From: Perspicuibacillus lycopersici
GTDB lineage: Bacteria; Bacillota; Bacilli; Bacillales; Caldibacillaceae
Assembly (NCBI RefSeq): GCF_025660475.1
Contig: NZ_JAOUSF010000005.1
Span: forward strand, 1-64,000
DNA: 64,000 nucleotides
Direction: 5' to 3'
Shown here: positions 1 through 8,981 of the stretch, one piece after another
Numbering within the stretch: position 1 is the first letter of the stretch
Layout of the letters: each line of letters starts with the position of its first letter
Program-made: the position numbers and the translations under genes
The notes under the pieces: model-generated
The model's input: only the letters and a program-made list of their open reading frames with translations
The model's database searches: none
What the model was told of the DNA's origin: nothing

Positions 1-113
<113 letters not shown>

Positions 114-120
114 AAAGAAA

Positions 121-151
121 AGAACAGCTGAAATAAAGCTGTTCTTTTTTT
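121..151 (+). terminator. Terminator of the rRNA operon
   Basis: AGAACAGCT and AGCTGTTCT form a perfect 9-bp stem around a 7-base loop, followed by a run of T. It directly follows the 5S gene. Confidence 0.9.
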
Positions 152-218
152 ATCCATAATAGCAGTTGTTAATAAGCTTCGTAATAAACAATAAAGCTAT
201 TCAATTGATGGAATTTCC

Positions 219-740
219 CTATTTCAGAAAAACCAGTTGATATTGGATTAGCTGGCACTGCTCTCCTTGATATATGTCATAACCAATTCTGCTAATCTCT
301 TTAAATCCTAATTTTTCGAGTATTTTCCTAGAGCGAATATTTAAATCATGTGTCTCAGCGCTAAATATAGTGATACCTAATTCTTTATATACATAATTTA
401 TGAAACAGAGAACAGAATGAAACCCAATACCTTTTCCCCATAATTCACTCTCCCCAATGGCAAAGCCTATTTCAGCTGAATTATTTTTTATATAAGCTAA
501 GTCGGCATAACCGATTAATTTCCCATCCAAATCAATTCCCATCCGAATAAAATTATCTGTAACTTGATTGACACAATTATTTATAAACCATTTATATAGC
601 TCTTTTTGACTTCTGTTCGTTTCCCATCCATTTGCAGAACAAAAAACGTCATCCTTGCTCCAATGGAAGAAAACTATATAATCACCCTCTGTTAATGCTC
701 TCACTTTTAATTTCTTCATTAAGTTAGTATTTTGTTCCAT
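219..740 (-). CDS. GNAT-family N-acetyltransferase
   Basis: A 173-residue acetyltransferase of the GNAT fold, expected to move an acetyl group from acetyl-CoA to an amine; the substrate is unknown. The acetyl-CoA loop lies around residue 100-106 (ELWGKGIGFH) and is followed by the usual C-terminal features, with R/K-ILEKLGFKE near residue 140. The pattern of a conserved segment I to IV is close to the RimJ/RimL group. The start is chosen because GGAGGG sits three bases before the ATG; an internal Met at residue 8 is a weaker alternative. It stands alone, convergent with the rRNA operon. Function beyond acetyl transfer is not supported. Confidence 0.82.
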   Translation of the reverse strand: MEQNTNLMKKLKVRALTEGDYIVFFHWSKDDVFCSANGWETNRSQKELYKWFINNCVNQVTDNFIRMGIDLDGKLIGYADLAYIKNNSAEIGFAIGESELWGKGIGFHSVLCFINYVYKELGITIFSAETHDLNIRSRKILEKLGFKEISRIGYDIYQGEQCQLIQYQLVFLK

Positions 741-973
741 TTTCCCTCCAAATAATATTCATTGTCTAATTTCAAAAACTATGTATTCATTGTACGGAAA
801 CAAGTAAAAATAGTGCAACAGTAAAAACGATAGCATTTACAAGAAAGTGTAGATAATAGAATTTATGTATTTAATCACTATTTTATTAAAAAATAATATT
901 AACGGTAAAAATTTGAAGGCTATAAATAAAATCTAACACTTTATTAATACTAATAAAAAAAGGATGGATCCGA

Positions 974-1543
974 ATGGATAAGAAAACCTTGGTTGGTGAA
1001 AAACAGCTAGAAAGAGTAGGGGAAATACATAATAAAGTATTTGAAGCAAATAAGGAATATTTAAATTATTGGCTTCATAATACATTTTTACATTGGGATT
1101 TTTGGCTATCGTTTGTATTCACCGTTGCCCCATGGGTTGTATTCATTATTGTTCGGAAAAAAACAAGCACCCATCGATTGTTATATGTTGGATTATTTGC
1201 AATTTTCCTTTCCTCTTGGTTTGATTTTTTAGGAGTTATGTATGGTCTTTGGTACTATACTGGAAAAGTCTTTCCTTCCATGCCATCGTATATGCCTTGG
1301 GATTTCTCTATATTACCCGTATTTATTATGCTTCTAATCCAATTTAAGCCGAATATGAAAGCGCATTGGAAAGGAGTGTTTTTTGCAACTGTAGGTACAT
1401 GTATAGGGGAACCATTTTTTAAGTGGTTAGGTTTTTATGTCACATTAAAATGGAATGGATGGTACTCATTTGCTATTTACTTTTTCATTTACGTAAGCTG
1501 CCATCGTTTAAGTCGAGTATCGAATTTTGACTTAATAGAGTAA
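974..1543 (+). CDS. CBO0543-family multi-pass membrane protein
   Basis: A 189-residue membrane protein with about five hydrophobic segments (roughly residues 43-62, 68-88, 110-122, 133-150 and 160-178). The stretch YWLHNTFLHWDFW followed by a PWVVF segment, a central FDFLGV..GLWYY and a late CIGEPFFKWLGFY match what I know of the CBO0543 family, which is widespread in Bacilli and Clostridia and has no established function. The start has AGGATGG seven bases upstream. The gene is single, with AT-rich spacers on both sides, and a weak hairpin with a T run follows the stop. Confidence 0.75.
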   Translation: MDKKTLVGEKQLERVGEIHNKVFEANKEYLNYWLHNTFLHWDFWLSFVFTVAPWVVFIIVRKKTSTHRLLYVGLFAIFLSSWFDFLGVMYGLWYYTGKVFPSMPSYMPWDFSILPVFIMLLIQFKPNMKAHWKGVFFATVGTCIGEPFFKWLGFYVTLKWNGWYSFAIYFFIYVSCHRLSRVSNFDLIE

Positions 1544-1570
1544 GGGATATGAAAGATATTTCCTTTTTCT
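1542..1570 (+). terminator. Weak hairpin with T run after the CBO0543 gene
   Basis: An imperfect stem (AAGGGATAT with ATATTTCCTT) is followed by TTTTT. It overlaps the stop codon region of the preceding gene and is the only terminator candidate there. Confidence 0.35.
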
Positions 1571-1728
1571 AAAAAATCAGGATTAATAATGGGAAGAAAT
1601 TAACTTGAAAATTCTATTTTGTTGAAAATAGAGAAATACGTATTATGTTATGTCTCATTTCTATTTTCTCTGATTTCATAGGTACCATTCTAATTATAAA
1701 AATCATGAAGGGTTTTTCTTAAAATAAA

Positions 1729-2490
1729 TTAAAATTGATGAAATTTATAAAGCGATAATGCATCCTGTAAAAATGCCAAATCATACCCAGTTTTTTTATT
1801 AATACGTGTTGCCCAATCTTCGATGCAGTCTAATTTTGGCTCATGGATTAATCCGGTTGTTGTACTTAAAAAACTATCCCAATCATAAAATTCCCAATGT
1901 GCAATTTCAGATTCCAAAGGTAAGCGACACTCTACCAATGGTTTCGGACGAATAACTTGTTGGCAATGCTCAGCTGCTTGGAAGAATTCATTTATTTCCA
2001 TCCGGTCTAATAAATAGTTTTGACTGGAAGTTTTATTATTAGGTCTATGATAATGAATTGTAACGGAATGCCTTTCTGGCTTCACTTGGATTAGAGCGCC
2101 GGGAAAATAGCCTGCCATCTTTTCATTCGTAAATTGATTGCTATCTTCGTCAATCAAAATGGGATTTATCCACTGATCACCTAAATCACATAAATAGCGG
2201 TGGCCATGTTCATCTAATGCAATTACAGCGACATGTGCGTGATCTGTACCAATGTGATGTCCTATCGGAAATGCAGTAATCCCATCCTTTTTAAATTCAT
2301 CTAGTAACCATATAGCTAGGTCAAAACAGTTTCCAGTAATTCGATATTGCTGATAATGCTCTTTTATTAAGGAGACGTCACGCTGTTTCTTTTCAGTACC
2401 TTTCTGAAAAAACCATGCTTTTGTTAAAGTATCCATAGGAAAGTGGTTAAATTTTTTCCAAGTTGTCATTATCTCATTGGGTGGTATCAT
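1729..2490 (-). CDS. Transglutaminase-like / arylamine N-acetyltransferase-like protein
   Basis: A 253-residue soluble protein with a Cys-His-Asp arrangement typical of papain-like acyltransferases: GNCFD (Cys55), DHAHVAV (His86) and YLCDLGD (Asp102). The spacing of the three and the GNC motif match the transglutaminase-like and arylamine N-acetyltransferase superfamily. I cannot say which reaction it performs. The start is supported by GGAGG about eight bases upstream. It lies 66 bases downstream of the broken metallophosphoesterase gene on the same strand, so they may once have been co-transcribed. Confidence 0.6.
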   Translation of the reverse strand: MIPPNEIMTTWKKFNHFPMDTLTKAWFFQKGTEKKQRDVSLIKEHYQQYRITGNCFDLAIWLLDEFKKDGITAFPIGHHIGTDHAHVAVIALDEHGHRYLCDLGDQWINPILIDEDSNQFTNEKMAGYFPGALIQVKPERHSVTIHYHRPNNKTSSQNYLLDRMEINEFFQAAEHCQQVIRPKPLVECRLPLESEIAHWEFYDWDSFLSTTTGLIHEPKLDCIEDWATRINKKTGYDLAFLQDALSLYKFHQF

Positions 2491-2556
2491 TCGCTTATTA
2501 CCTCCGATAAATAGTAATAAATCTTGTGAAAATATGTTTTAAGCTATTAATAGCAT

Positions 2557-3297
2557 TTATGCTAATTGATTTCCATGAAAAATTTCCAAAATAAATTCTT
2601 TATCTGGAACCTGTAATTTCTCATAGGATTGAAGAAATTTCCTATTGTCATAGAAAGTTTCTTTTAAATCGATATGAAAGGATTGATTTTCAAAAGTAAC
2701 AATTGCATATGGAGCTATTGGCTAGTTATTACATCCAAGAGAGCCAGGGTTTAAATACGAAGTTTTTGCTCCTTTGAAGTAATGAAGTGGGTGATGGTGT
2801 CCGAAGCAAATTAATGCTTCAGCAAAAAATTTATATAGCTTCTCCATATTCTCTAAGCTTGGTTTAACAATTTGATGAAAAGGATCCTCGCTAATATGGG
2901 CAGAAAGTTTATTTGGTAAAATACGATAATGTGTAAAGTAAACTGGAATGTTATCGATTGTTTCGGTAATTGTTCGTGGTAGGTTGGCTAATCTCGGAAT
3001 AAAGGAACTGTCTAAACGTTCCGCTATCCATTCATGATGGTTTCGCACATTTTGATGACTAATAGGATAATGTTCCCCTTTAATTAATGCTAAAACGGCC
3101 ACATCATGATTTCCTGTAATCATAGAAATATCATTTCTAGAAAAGAGTAGATATAATACCTCATTCGTATTTGGTCCAATGGCAATCAAGTCACCTAAAC
3201 AATAAATATGGTCAATAGATAGCATATCTATTTCGTTAAGAACTGCTCGTAATGCTGGAGCATTACCATGGATATCCGTGATGATTGCTATTTTCAT
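2557..3297 (-). pseudogene. Metallophosphoesterase gene interrupted by an in-frame amber codon
   Basis: The calcineurin-like phosphoesterase motifs are all present: ITDIHGN near the start, YCLGDLIAIGP, ITGNHD and FGHHHPL, ending in YLNPGSLGCNN. There the frame meets TAG at 2722-2724. Reading through it, the same frame continues for 54 codons (PIAPYAIVTFEN ... VPDKEFILEIFHGNQLA) to a TAA at 2557, giving 246 codons, the usual length of this family, whose members normally carry such a C-terminal tail. The first 191 residues keep all metal ligands, so a shortened protein could still fold. The start at 3297 has GGGAG nine bases upstream; the longer form from 3330 has no ribosome binding site. Confidence 0.8.
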
Positions 3298-3470
3298 GTA
3301 AATCAACTCCCTAAAAAAATAATAGCACATTAATTTTCTATAAAATATAGAAATTTGTAGATTTTTAATAGTATTTGCAATATATTGGAGGAATAATAAG
3401 AAATTAATAGAAATATATTTAGTACAGATGGAAAGGAAATTTTTTACATGATATTATAGGACAAAATGTT

Positions 3471-3695
3471 AACAAGCGCGTCGTTATCAGCTATATCCTA
3501 AAATAGTAATAAATGTAGAAGCATTAGCGGTAATAAAAGAATTTAGAAGAAGTTACACATAATGATGTAGAATCCATTATTCGTTATGTAGAGCCCGATA
3601 TGGATTTTGAAAAAACGGATATTCAAGAGCCGCTTCAAATTTTTAACATTACCACAAATAATTGGCATATCGAAAAGGCTGTTGAACTGGGCTAA
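3471..3695 (+). pseudogene. Decayed reading frame, family not recognised
   Basis: Three short stretches read like protein in successive frames: NKRVVISYI from 3471, KIVINVEALAVIKEF from 3500, then NLEEVTHNDVESIIRYVEP through to HIEKAVELG with a TAA ending at 3695. Each shift needs a single base change. No start codon or ribosome binding site is visible. The composition (balanced charged and hydrophobic residues) is unlike the random AT-rich spacers nearby. I do not recognise the family. Confidence 0.35.
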
Positions 3696-3730
3696 TTTAA
3701 AATAAAGGAGATTGGTAGGTAGGATGGTAA

Positions 3731-4258
3731 ATGTATAATTATCAATCATTTTGTAACAATGACTTAGTGGTAGAAAGAATACCTCCCTTGTACGAACTCG
3801 TATGGAAGAAAGAAGAGTCAAATTTTATTCACCAATTTTATCGCCATTTAACTTATCCTGGATTTCAAGGAATCGTTGCAACTAATGAAATGCAAGAGCT
3901 TGTTGGTTATGCATATGGTTATATTTCTACAAAAGGACAGTATTATCATGAACTATTACGATCTACATTAGAACAAGATAATCAGGATTTTTGGCTAAAG
4001 GATTGCTTTGAATTAGTCGAATTAGGGGTGCATCCACTATTTCGTAATCAACAAATCGCCTCTAAATTGCTGGATCATTTATTTTCAAACGTAACCAACA
4101 CTACTGCATTGCTTACAACCCAAGTTGATAATACGGCTGCAAGAAACTTATATAGTAAACATGGATGGCAAGCAGTTAATCAGCAATTTCTACCGAATAC
4201 AATCGCACCTTATGTAATAATGGGGAAAGTACTGAAAAAGACTTCGACGATTAAATAA
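3731..4258 (+). CDS. GNAT-family N-acetyltransferase
   Basis: A 175-residue GNAT protein. The segment ELVELGVHPLFRNQQIASKLLDHL (residues about 95-118) is the beta-strand and acetyl-CoA loop, and NTAARNLYSKHGWQ near residue 138 is the usual motif B helix with the N-x-x-A-R-x-L-Y pattern. The loop has QNQQIA in place of the common RGKGIG, a tolerated variation. AGGATGG lies upstream of the ATG. The substrate is unknown. It follows a decayed gene and precedes the lipoprotein gene at 4386 with no clear terminator between. Confidence 0.8.
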   Translation: MYNYQSFCNNDLVVERIPPLYELVWKKEESNFIHQFYRHLTYPGFQGIVATNEMQELVGYAYGYISTKGQYYHELLRSTLEQDNQDFWLKDCFELVELGVHPLFRNQQIASKLLDHLFSNVTNTTALLTTQVDNTAARNLYSKHGWQAVNQQFLPNTIAPYVIMGKVLKKTSTIK

Positions 4259-4385
4259 AAGAAATACTAGTAACAATAAATGACGTTATGGTCTATACAG
4301 CAATTAATAAAACATCCTAGATTTATATAAAGAAGAGAAAATCAATAAGACTATTACTATAATTTATCCATAAAGGGGTGTGGAA

Positions 4386-5078
4386 ATGAAGTCTTTTTCA
4401 ATATTGCTTTTAAGCGTGCTTTTATTACTTTCGGGCTGCTCGTTTTTACCAAAAATAGAAAAGGATGAACCAACAGTAGTAACTCCTAAAACGGAAAATG
4501 TAGTTACAGAAGAGGATGCAGAACAAGAAGAGGTAAGAAAGATTTTAGAAAATGCCGATGGTGTAATGAAGACAGCAGAGCTTTCTGATTTTGAAATAAA
4601 TTTTGCAGAAGCAATGGGGGATGGGTATTTTGTTTTTGATTTAGAGATTAGTAACAAAGAAATAACGGATATTCAATCAACCATCGAATACTATGAATCT
4701 GGTAAATTTATAAAAGAAATTGCCGATTTTACAACTCCTTTGTTTTCTGCAGAGCTAAAGGAACCGATTCGGATGCTATATGTTCAACAAAAATTAAATG
4801 AAAAAGAAGAGTATTGGACTACCTCTGTTATGACAAATAACGGTCCTAATAATTTTCAATTTAACAATAATATAGCAAAGAAAAAACATAAAGGGGAAAC
4901 GAATTGGAGCCCGATGGTAATGCCTCAAGCATTATTTAAAGGAGAGAAGAAGGTAATTGCAGTAGTAGTCTCCACTGATGATAAAGCATCAATTATAAAC
5001 GAAATAAAAGATGAAGTAGATTGGCAGCAAGTCATTGATTATGATCAAGTATATGTCATTTCTATTGAAATAAAATAA
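4386..5078 (+). CDS. Predicted lipoprotein of unknown function
   Basis: A 230-residue secreted lipoprotein: a short basic N-terminus, a run of Leu/Ser, and the lipobox LLSGC with the Cys at residue 18. The mature part begins with a charged, glutamate-rich linker and has no motif I recognise. The ATG at 4386 is chosen because AAAGGGGTG ends five bases upstream; the GTG at 4380 is part of that site. The next gene, for a membrane protein, starts 23 bases after the stop, so the two probably form one unit. Confidence 0.65.
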   Translation: MKSFSILLLSVLLLLSGCSFLPKIEKDEPTVVTPKTENVVTEEDAEQEEVRKILENADGVMKTAELSDFEINFAEAMGDGYFVFDLEISNKEITDIQSTIEYYESGKFIKEIADFTTPLFSAELKEPIRMLYVQQKLNEKEEYWTTSVMTNNGPNNFQFNNNIAKKKHKGETNWSPMVMPQALFKGEKKVIAVVVSTDDKASIINEIKDEVDWQQVIDYDQVYVISIEIK

Positions 5079-5101
5079 ATTGCCACCAAGGGGGACACAG
5101 T

Positions 5102-5680
5102 ATGATACGTGAATACGATGCAAGACATATCTTTCTAACAATCGGAATAATTTGTTTACTTATCTCTCCTATTCTCTTAATTTTTCTGCCAACATCATTA
5201 GCTAATATATTTTATCAAACAGATACTGTTTGGTTAGTTTTCATTCCAGATGGAAATTATTACGTCTACGGATTTGGCTGTGTATTAATCGCCTTTGCTT
5301 TCATCGTAATTGCAATAATTAATAAAAAGATGTGGTCGATTAGTATCAGTATACTATCTTTCTTGTGTGGAGTGTTTGTATTATATTTAGCATCTCATGC
5401 ATATGAGACAATTGGGAACGATGGAATTTCGATGCGTGAAGCATTTTCTATGAAAGAGTATCATTACGGCTGGGAGGATATTGCACAAGCAAAACGCCAT
5501 ATCGGCTACAATGATGATAATTATTATGGCTTTGAAATTATTTTTAACGATGGAAATAAAATGATGATTGATGATGATAATCAGTATTCCCGCATTAGAG
5601 GGGTATTTACCAATAAGTTGGAGTATTATGATATTGAAGTAGAATTCCAAAAGAAAAGAGTAGTAGAAAATGAAAAATAG
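5102..5680 (+). CDS. Membrane protein with three N-terminal segments and a soluble tail
   Basis: A 192-residue protein with hydrophobic segments at about residues 11-31, 55-73 and 79-99, then a soluble domain of about 90 residues rich in Asp, Tyr and Glu. The tail has alternating strands (YGFEIIFNDGNKMMI) that could be a PH-like fold, but I cannot assign a family. AAGGGGGA stands seven bases before the ATG. It follows the lipoprotein gene closely, so a shared envelope role is possible but only inferred. Confidence 0.6.
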   Translation: MIREYDARHIFLTIGIICLLISPILLIFLPTSLANIFYQTDTVWLVFIPDGNYYVYGFGCVLIAFAFIVIAIINKKMWSISISILSFLCGVFVLYLASHAYETIGNDGISMREAFSMKEYHYGWEDIAQAKRHIGYNDDNYYGFEIIFNDGNKMMIDDDNQYSRIRGVFTNKLEYYDIEVEFQKKRVVENEK

Positions 5681-5744
5681 TTGATTTGCTGTATTTTCAC
5701 GATCCGTGAAGACGGTTTATCGAATAAAAAATTGGGAGGGCAAT

Positions 5745-6572
5745 ATGTTAACGAAACAACAATTAAAGGATATAAAAAAACTACAAGAAATATGTGAAAG
5801 TCAAGAAGGGATAAATTTAAAATTAAATTGGGATATGCTTGAGAATCGGACGGAAAATGAGAAAAATGATTTTCTTTATTATGAGCATGAGCAGTTAATT
5901 GGGTTTTTAGGCTTATATGGATTTGGAAATAAGGTGGAAATTTCTGGAATGGTCCATCCAACATTTCGCAGAAAAGGAATCTTTAGCCAACTGTTTAAAG
6001 AAGCAATGGCAGAAATAACAAAACATAATTTTACGAAGGTTTTACTTAATACACCAGCAAATTCTCCTTCTGGTAAGCAATTTTTACAAACGATTCCATG
6101 TGAACTAATTTTCAGTGAATACCAAATGAAATGGGAGCAGAAGGAATTATTTGTATACGATGATGTACAAATCAGACAGTCCGTATCAGAAGCGGATTTC
6201 CAAGCAGAAGTCCAACTAGATGTTCAAAGCTTCGGCTTTGCTTTAGAGGAGGCAATATCCTTCAATAAACGAATAAAGACGGAAAATACCCAAAGCTTTT
6301 ATGTGATCGAGCATGATGGAGAAACGGTTGGAAAAATACGGACGCAACGGCAGGACGGAGAATCGTGGATATATGGCTTTGCTATTTTTCCGGAGAAGCA
6401 AGGAAATGGGATTGGTAAAAAAGCGTTGCAACGTGTAATTTTACAAGAAAGCAGCTTAGGATATGATGTTTTTCTTGAGGTAGAAACGCAAAATGCCCAT
6501 GCTTTAAGGCTTTATGAAACAAGTGGATTTAATATAATACAAGCACAAGATTACTATTTATTAACAATTTAA
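5745..6572 (+). CDS. Double-domain GNAT acetyltransferase
   Basis: A 275-residue protein with two GNAT domains. The first has GMVHPTFRRKGIFSQLFKEA at about residues 67-86; the second has GFAIFPEKQGNGIGKKALQ near residue 210-228 and an N-x-x-A-L-x-L-Y-E-x-x-G-F motif close to the end. Tandem GNAT proteins of this size occur widely in Bacillus, usually with one active half; both loops look intact here. The ATG at 5745 has GGGAGG five bases upstream; the longer GTG start at 5706 has none. Substrate unknown. Confidence 0.78.
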   Translation: MLTKQQLKDIKKLQEICESQEGINLKLNWDMLENRTENEKNDFLYYEHEQLIGFLGLYGFGNKVEISGMVHPTFRRKGIFSQLFKEAMAEITKHNFTKVLLNTPANSPSGKQFLQTIPCELIFSEYQMKWEQKELFVYDDVQIRQSVSEADFQAEVQLDVQSFGFALEEAISFNKRIKTENTQSFYVIEHDGETVGKIRTQRQDGESWIYGFAIFPEKQGNGIGKKALQRVILQESSLGYDVFLEVETQNAHALRLYETSGFNIIQAQDYYLLTI

Positions 6573-6640
6573 TAGTATCTCTTTTATCTTACAATTACAG
6601 CTTAGATGGAATGTGAACATAATGGAGGGAACAGTATAAA

Positions 6641-7126
6641 ATGCTAAAATATACTATTGGTTTTATTAAAAGAGGAGATGAAATACTTTTATTGAATCGA
6701 GAGAAAGCCTCTTGGATGGGTTGCTGGAATGGTGTCGGAGGTAAGCTAGAGGAGAAAGAAAGTCCTTTACAGTGTATTTTACGTGAAGCTTATGAAGAAA
6801 CCGGCATTGAATTATCGAATATGGAATATAAAGGTACCGTAACCTGGATAGTAAACGGAAAAGATGCAGGGGGGATGTATGTATTTCTGGCTGAGGTACC
6901 GGAAACATTTGAATTTTTTACGCCTATTAAAACAGCAGAAGGAATTCTTGATTGGAAAAAGCTAGAATGGATTCTTCATCCAAAAAATGATGGTATTGCG
7001 AATCTACATTACTTTCTTCCGACCATGTTAAGAGATCAAGCTACTTATAATCATTGTTTTGTTTATCAAAATAAGGCAGTCGTGGATTTTTATTCTAAAC
7101 AAGAGGATTTAACCACAATGCGTTAG
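6641..7126 (+). CDS. Nudix hydrolase, 8-oxo-dGTP diphosphatase-like
   Basis: A 161-residue Nudix protein. The Nudix box begins at GGKLEEKES near residue 37 and ends with REAYEETGIEL, fitting G-x5-E-x7-R-E-U-x-E-E-x-G-U completely, so the metal-binding glutamates are present. The N-terminal TIGFIKRGDEILLLNRE and the W-x-G-x-W-N-G stretch before the box resemble the MTH1/MutT group that hydrolyses oxidised purine nucleotides. Substrate is inferred, not shown. A second Nudix gene starts 15 bases after the stop, so they are probably translated from one message. Confidence 0.85.
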   Translation: MLKYTIGFIKRGDEILLLNREKASWMGCWNGVGGKLEEKESPLQCILREAYEETGIELSNMEYKGTVTWIVNGKDAGGMYVFLAEVPETFEFFTPIKTAEGILDWKKLEWILHPKNDGIANLHYFLPTMLRDQATYNHCFVYQNKAVVDFYSKQEDLTTMR

Positions 7127-7141
7127 TGGGGGAAGTTTATT

Positions 7142-7567
7142 ATGACAACTATAAAGTGGCTAGGCTCTGCGGGAGTATGTATTAATGATCGCTGTGAGGT
7201 ATTAATGGTGAAACAAGGGCAGCCTTATGAAAAGAAATTATGGACAGTTCCTTCCGGGCAATTAGAAGGAGCAGAAACTTTTGAACAATGCTGTGTCCGT
7301 GAATTTAAAGAAGAAACTGGCTTTAATGGAGTGGTGCTCCACCCGCTTCATGTAAAAAAAGATAAGGTTAGCCAAATGGAAATAGAAGTCCATTATTTTA
7401 TGGTTCGCATAATTAGTGGAAAGGCATGTATACAAGACCCAGATCAGCTAATTTACGAGATTGCCTGGAAAAACGCAGATGACATAGCGAAGTTAGAATT
7501 CTCCTTTCCAGAGGATCGAGCGTTTATTCTAGATTTATTGAATGAATGTCGAAGTACAATCGTTTAA
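7142..7567 (+). CDS. Nudix hydrolase
   Basis: A 141-residue Nudix protein with the box GQLEGAETFEQCCVREFKEE from about residue 39, followed by TGF. The first Gly-Gly of the box is Ser-Gly-Gln here, a mild departure, but the REFKEETG core is complete. The preceding strand (GSAGVCINDRCEVLMVKQG) is typical of the fold. It lies immediately after another Nudix gene and upstream of a DUF402 gene, the family of which also includes nucleoside-phosphate hydrolases. The ATG is preceded by GGGGGAAG. Exact substrate unknown. Confidence 0.82.
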   Translation: MTTIKWLGSAGVCINDRCEVLMVKQGQPYEKKLWTVPSGQLEGAETFEQCCVREFKEETGFNGVVLHPLHVKKDKVSQMEIEVHYFMVRIISGKACIQDPDQLIYEIAWKNADDIAKLEFSFPEDRAFILDLLNECRSTIV

Positions 7568-7629
7568 ATCGGAAAAAAATTGCTACACGTTCCCGATTAT
7601 TCTAGCACAGTAACAGATTAGGAAAGTAT

Positions 7630-8190
7630 GTGACGACGATGTTAAAAAGGAAATATGGTAATCGTTCGGAATGGAAACGAGTGAAAGAAAGTCGGTATGC
7701 ACAAACCTGTGTTGAAACAGAAACATTTAGAGGATATATTACACTTTTACAAATAGACAGAGTAGAAGCTCCACTTTATATAACATACGAAACAAAGCAA
7801 ATTTGTATAGTTGATGATGGATATAGCTGGCTACAGCATTTTCCGTTAGACCAAAAATTTTCTATTACAACAATGTTTAATGGCAATGGTGAGGTTATTC
7901 AACATTATATCGATATTATTACGGGAGTCGGTACGGATAATGGCATTCCATGGATGGAGGATTTATTTTTGGATATTATTTTGCTTCCGACTGGTGAAAT
8001 GTATAGAAAGGATGCCGATGAATTGGAAGAAGCGTATTCGCTAGGGATTATTGATCAATCCTTATACGAATTAGCACAGGAAATAGCGAACCGATTAACA
8101 CAGCTAATTCTTAACAAGAATTTTGAAATACTAAATCTAATGATCGAACATAAAAACATATTAGACCAGATGATAGAGCGGAAAAAATGA
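7630..8190 (+). CDS. DUF402-domain protein, possible nucleoside di/triphosphatase
   Basis: A 186-residue protein. The middle has the DUF402 pattern: ITTMFNGNGEVIQHYIDI, then WMEDLFLDIILLPTGEMYRKDADELEEAYSLGIID in outline, with the row of acidic residues that bind metal in this family. B. subtilis YgaC/Ntdp and FomD are members that hydrolyse phosphate esters or nucleotides. Translation probably starts at the GTG, four bases after AGGAAAG; the ATG three codons later is the alternative. Its position after two Nudix genes fits a role in nucleotide clean-up, which is inference. Confidence 0.7.
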   Translation: MTTMLKRKYGNRSEWKRVKESRYAQTCVETETFRGYITLLQIDRVEAPLYITYETKQICIVDDGYSWLQHFPLDQKFSITTMFNGNGEVIQHYIDIITGVGTDNGIPWMEDLFLDIILLPTGEMYRKDADELEEAYSLGIIDQSLYELAQEIANRLTQLILNKNFEILNLMIEHKNILDQMIERKK

Positions 8191-8235
8191 AGCTAGTGCC
8201 AATGATATGATGAAGGAATATAATCACTGTAAATG

Positions 8236-8283
8236 AGCTATTATTATCTTTGTATCTAGCACAAAAGATAATAATAGCTTTTT
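8236..8283 (+). terminator. Terminator after the Nudix/DUF402 group
   Basis: A 16-bp perfect stem (AGCTATTATTATCTTT with its complement) around a 12-base loop, followed by TTTTT. Confidence 0.85.
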
Positions 8284-8319
8284 AAACGTTTATTTTTATA
8301 AAATTATCAAAATTAATTA

Positions 8320-8348
8320 TTGACTTATTTTTAGGAGGAATTTATACT
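8320..8348 (+). promoter_or_regulatory. SigA-type promoter of yceI
   Basis: TTGACT at 8320-8325 and TATACT at 8343-8348 are separated by exactly 17 bases. Transcription would start near 8355, just before the palindrome at 8363. Confidence 0.75.
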
Positions 8349-8362
8349 AATATTAAATTATA

Positions 8363-8381
8363 AACTTACTTTAAGTAAGTT
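8363..8381. promoter_or_regulatory. Palindromic operator candidate in the yceI leader
   Basis: AACTTACT-TTA-AGTAAGTT is a perfect palindrome with 8-base arms and a 3-base centre. It lies just after the predicted transcription start of yceI. The core ACTTACT-N3-AGTAAGT is repeated at 10698-10714 on the promoter of the CatE-like gene. A gene for an HxlR-family repressor lies between the two sites and is the obvious candidate to bind them. Confidence 0.65.
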
Positions 8382-8401
8382 AAAATTAGGGGGGACTTAT
8401 A

Positions 8402-8935
8402 ATGGCTAATGAACAATGGGTATTAGACTTACTACATAGTGAAGTGAATTTCTCTGTAAAACACATGATGATTTCACGAGTAAATGGAACCTTTCACAAA
8501 TATGATGCAAAAATCGAGGCAGATCCAGCTGATTTAACAACTGCCAATATCGAATTTACTGTAGATTTATCCAGTGTAGACACAAAGAATGTCGACCGTG
8601 ATGGGCATTTGAAATCTGCAGACTTTTTTGATGTAGAAAATTATCCAACCTTAACTTTTAAATCTACTAATATTGTAAAAACAGGGGAAAATGAATATGC
8701 AGTAACTGGCGATTTGTCCATTCGTGGTGTAACTCGTGAAGAAACGTTTAACGTAGTTTTAGAGGGTGTTGCAAAAAATCCTATGTCTGGTGCAGAAACC
8801 GTTGGATTTTCAGTGGAAGGAAAAATTAAACGTGGAGATTATGGGTTGGTTTGGAACGCAGCATTAGAAACTGGTGGCGTTCTAGTTAGTGATGAAGTAA
8901 AAATTTCCCTAGCATTAGAAGCATCACGTGCATAA
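8402..8935 (+). CDS. YceI-family lipid/isoprenoid-binding protein
   Basis: A 177-residue protein of the YceI family: WVLDLLHSEVNFSVKHMMIS at the start, then VDLSSVDTKNVDRDGHLKSADFFDVENYPTLTF and a late TREETFNVVLEGV. YceI proteins form a lipocalin-like barrel that binds polyisoprenoids or other amphiphiles. No signal peptide is present, so this member is cytosolic, as is common in Gram-positives. GGGGGGA lies upstream of the ATG. It is transcribed alone between two terminators and its promoter carries a palindrome shared with the CatE-like gene, which suggests control by thiol or electrophile stress. Confidence 0.88.
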   Translation: MANEQWVLDLLHSEVNFSVKHMMISRVNGTFHKYDAKIEADPADLTTANIEFTVDLSSVDTKNVDRDGHLKSADFFDVENYPTLTFKSTNIVKTGENEYAVTGDLSIRGVTREETFNVVLEGVAKNPMSGAETVGFSVEGKIKRGDYGLVWNAALETGGVLVSDEVKISLALEASRA

Positions 8936-8981
8936 TGTTTTCTCCCGTTCTTAATAACAGAATAATTTTTTGAAAAGTAAA

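Noticed and set aside
3543..3821. A 92-codon minus-strand frame across the decayed gene and the start of a GNAT gene
   Set aside because: No ribosome binding site, overlaps a supported gene on the other strand, and its text is noise-like.
4364..4657. A 97-codon minus-strand frame over the lipoprotein start
   Set aside because: Serine-rich mirror of a Glu/Asp-rich coding strand; no start signal.
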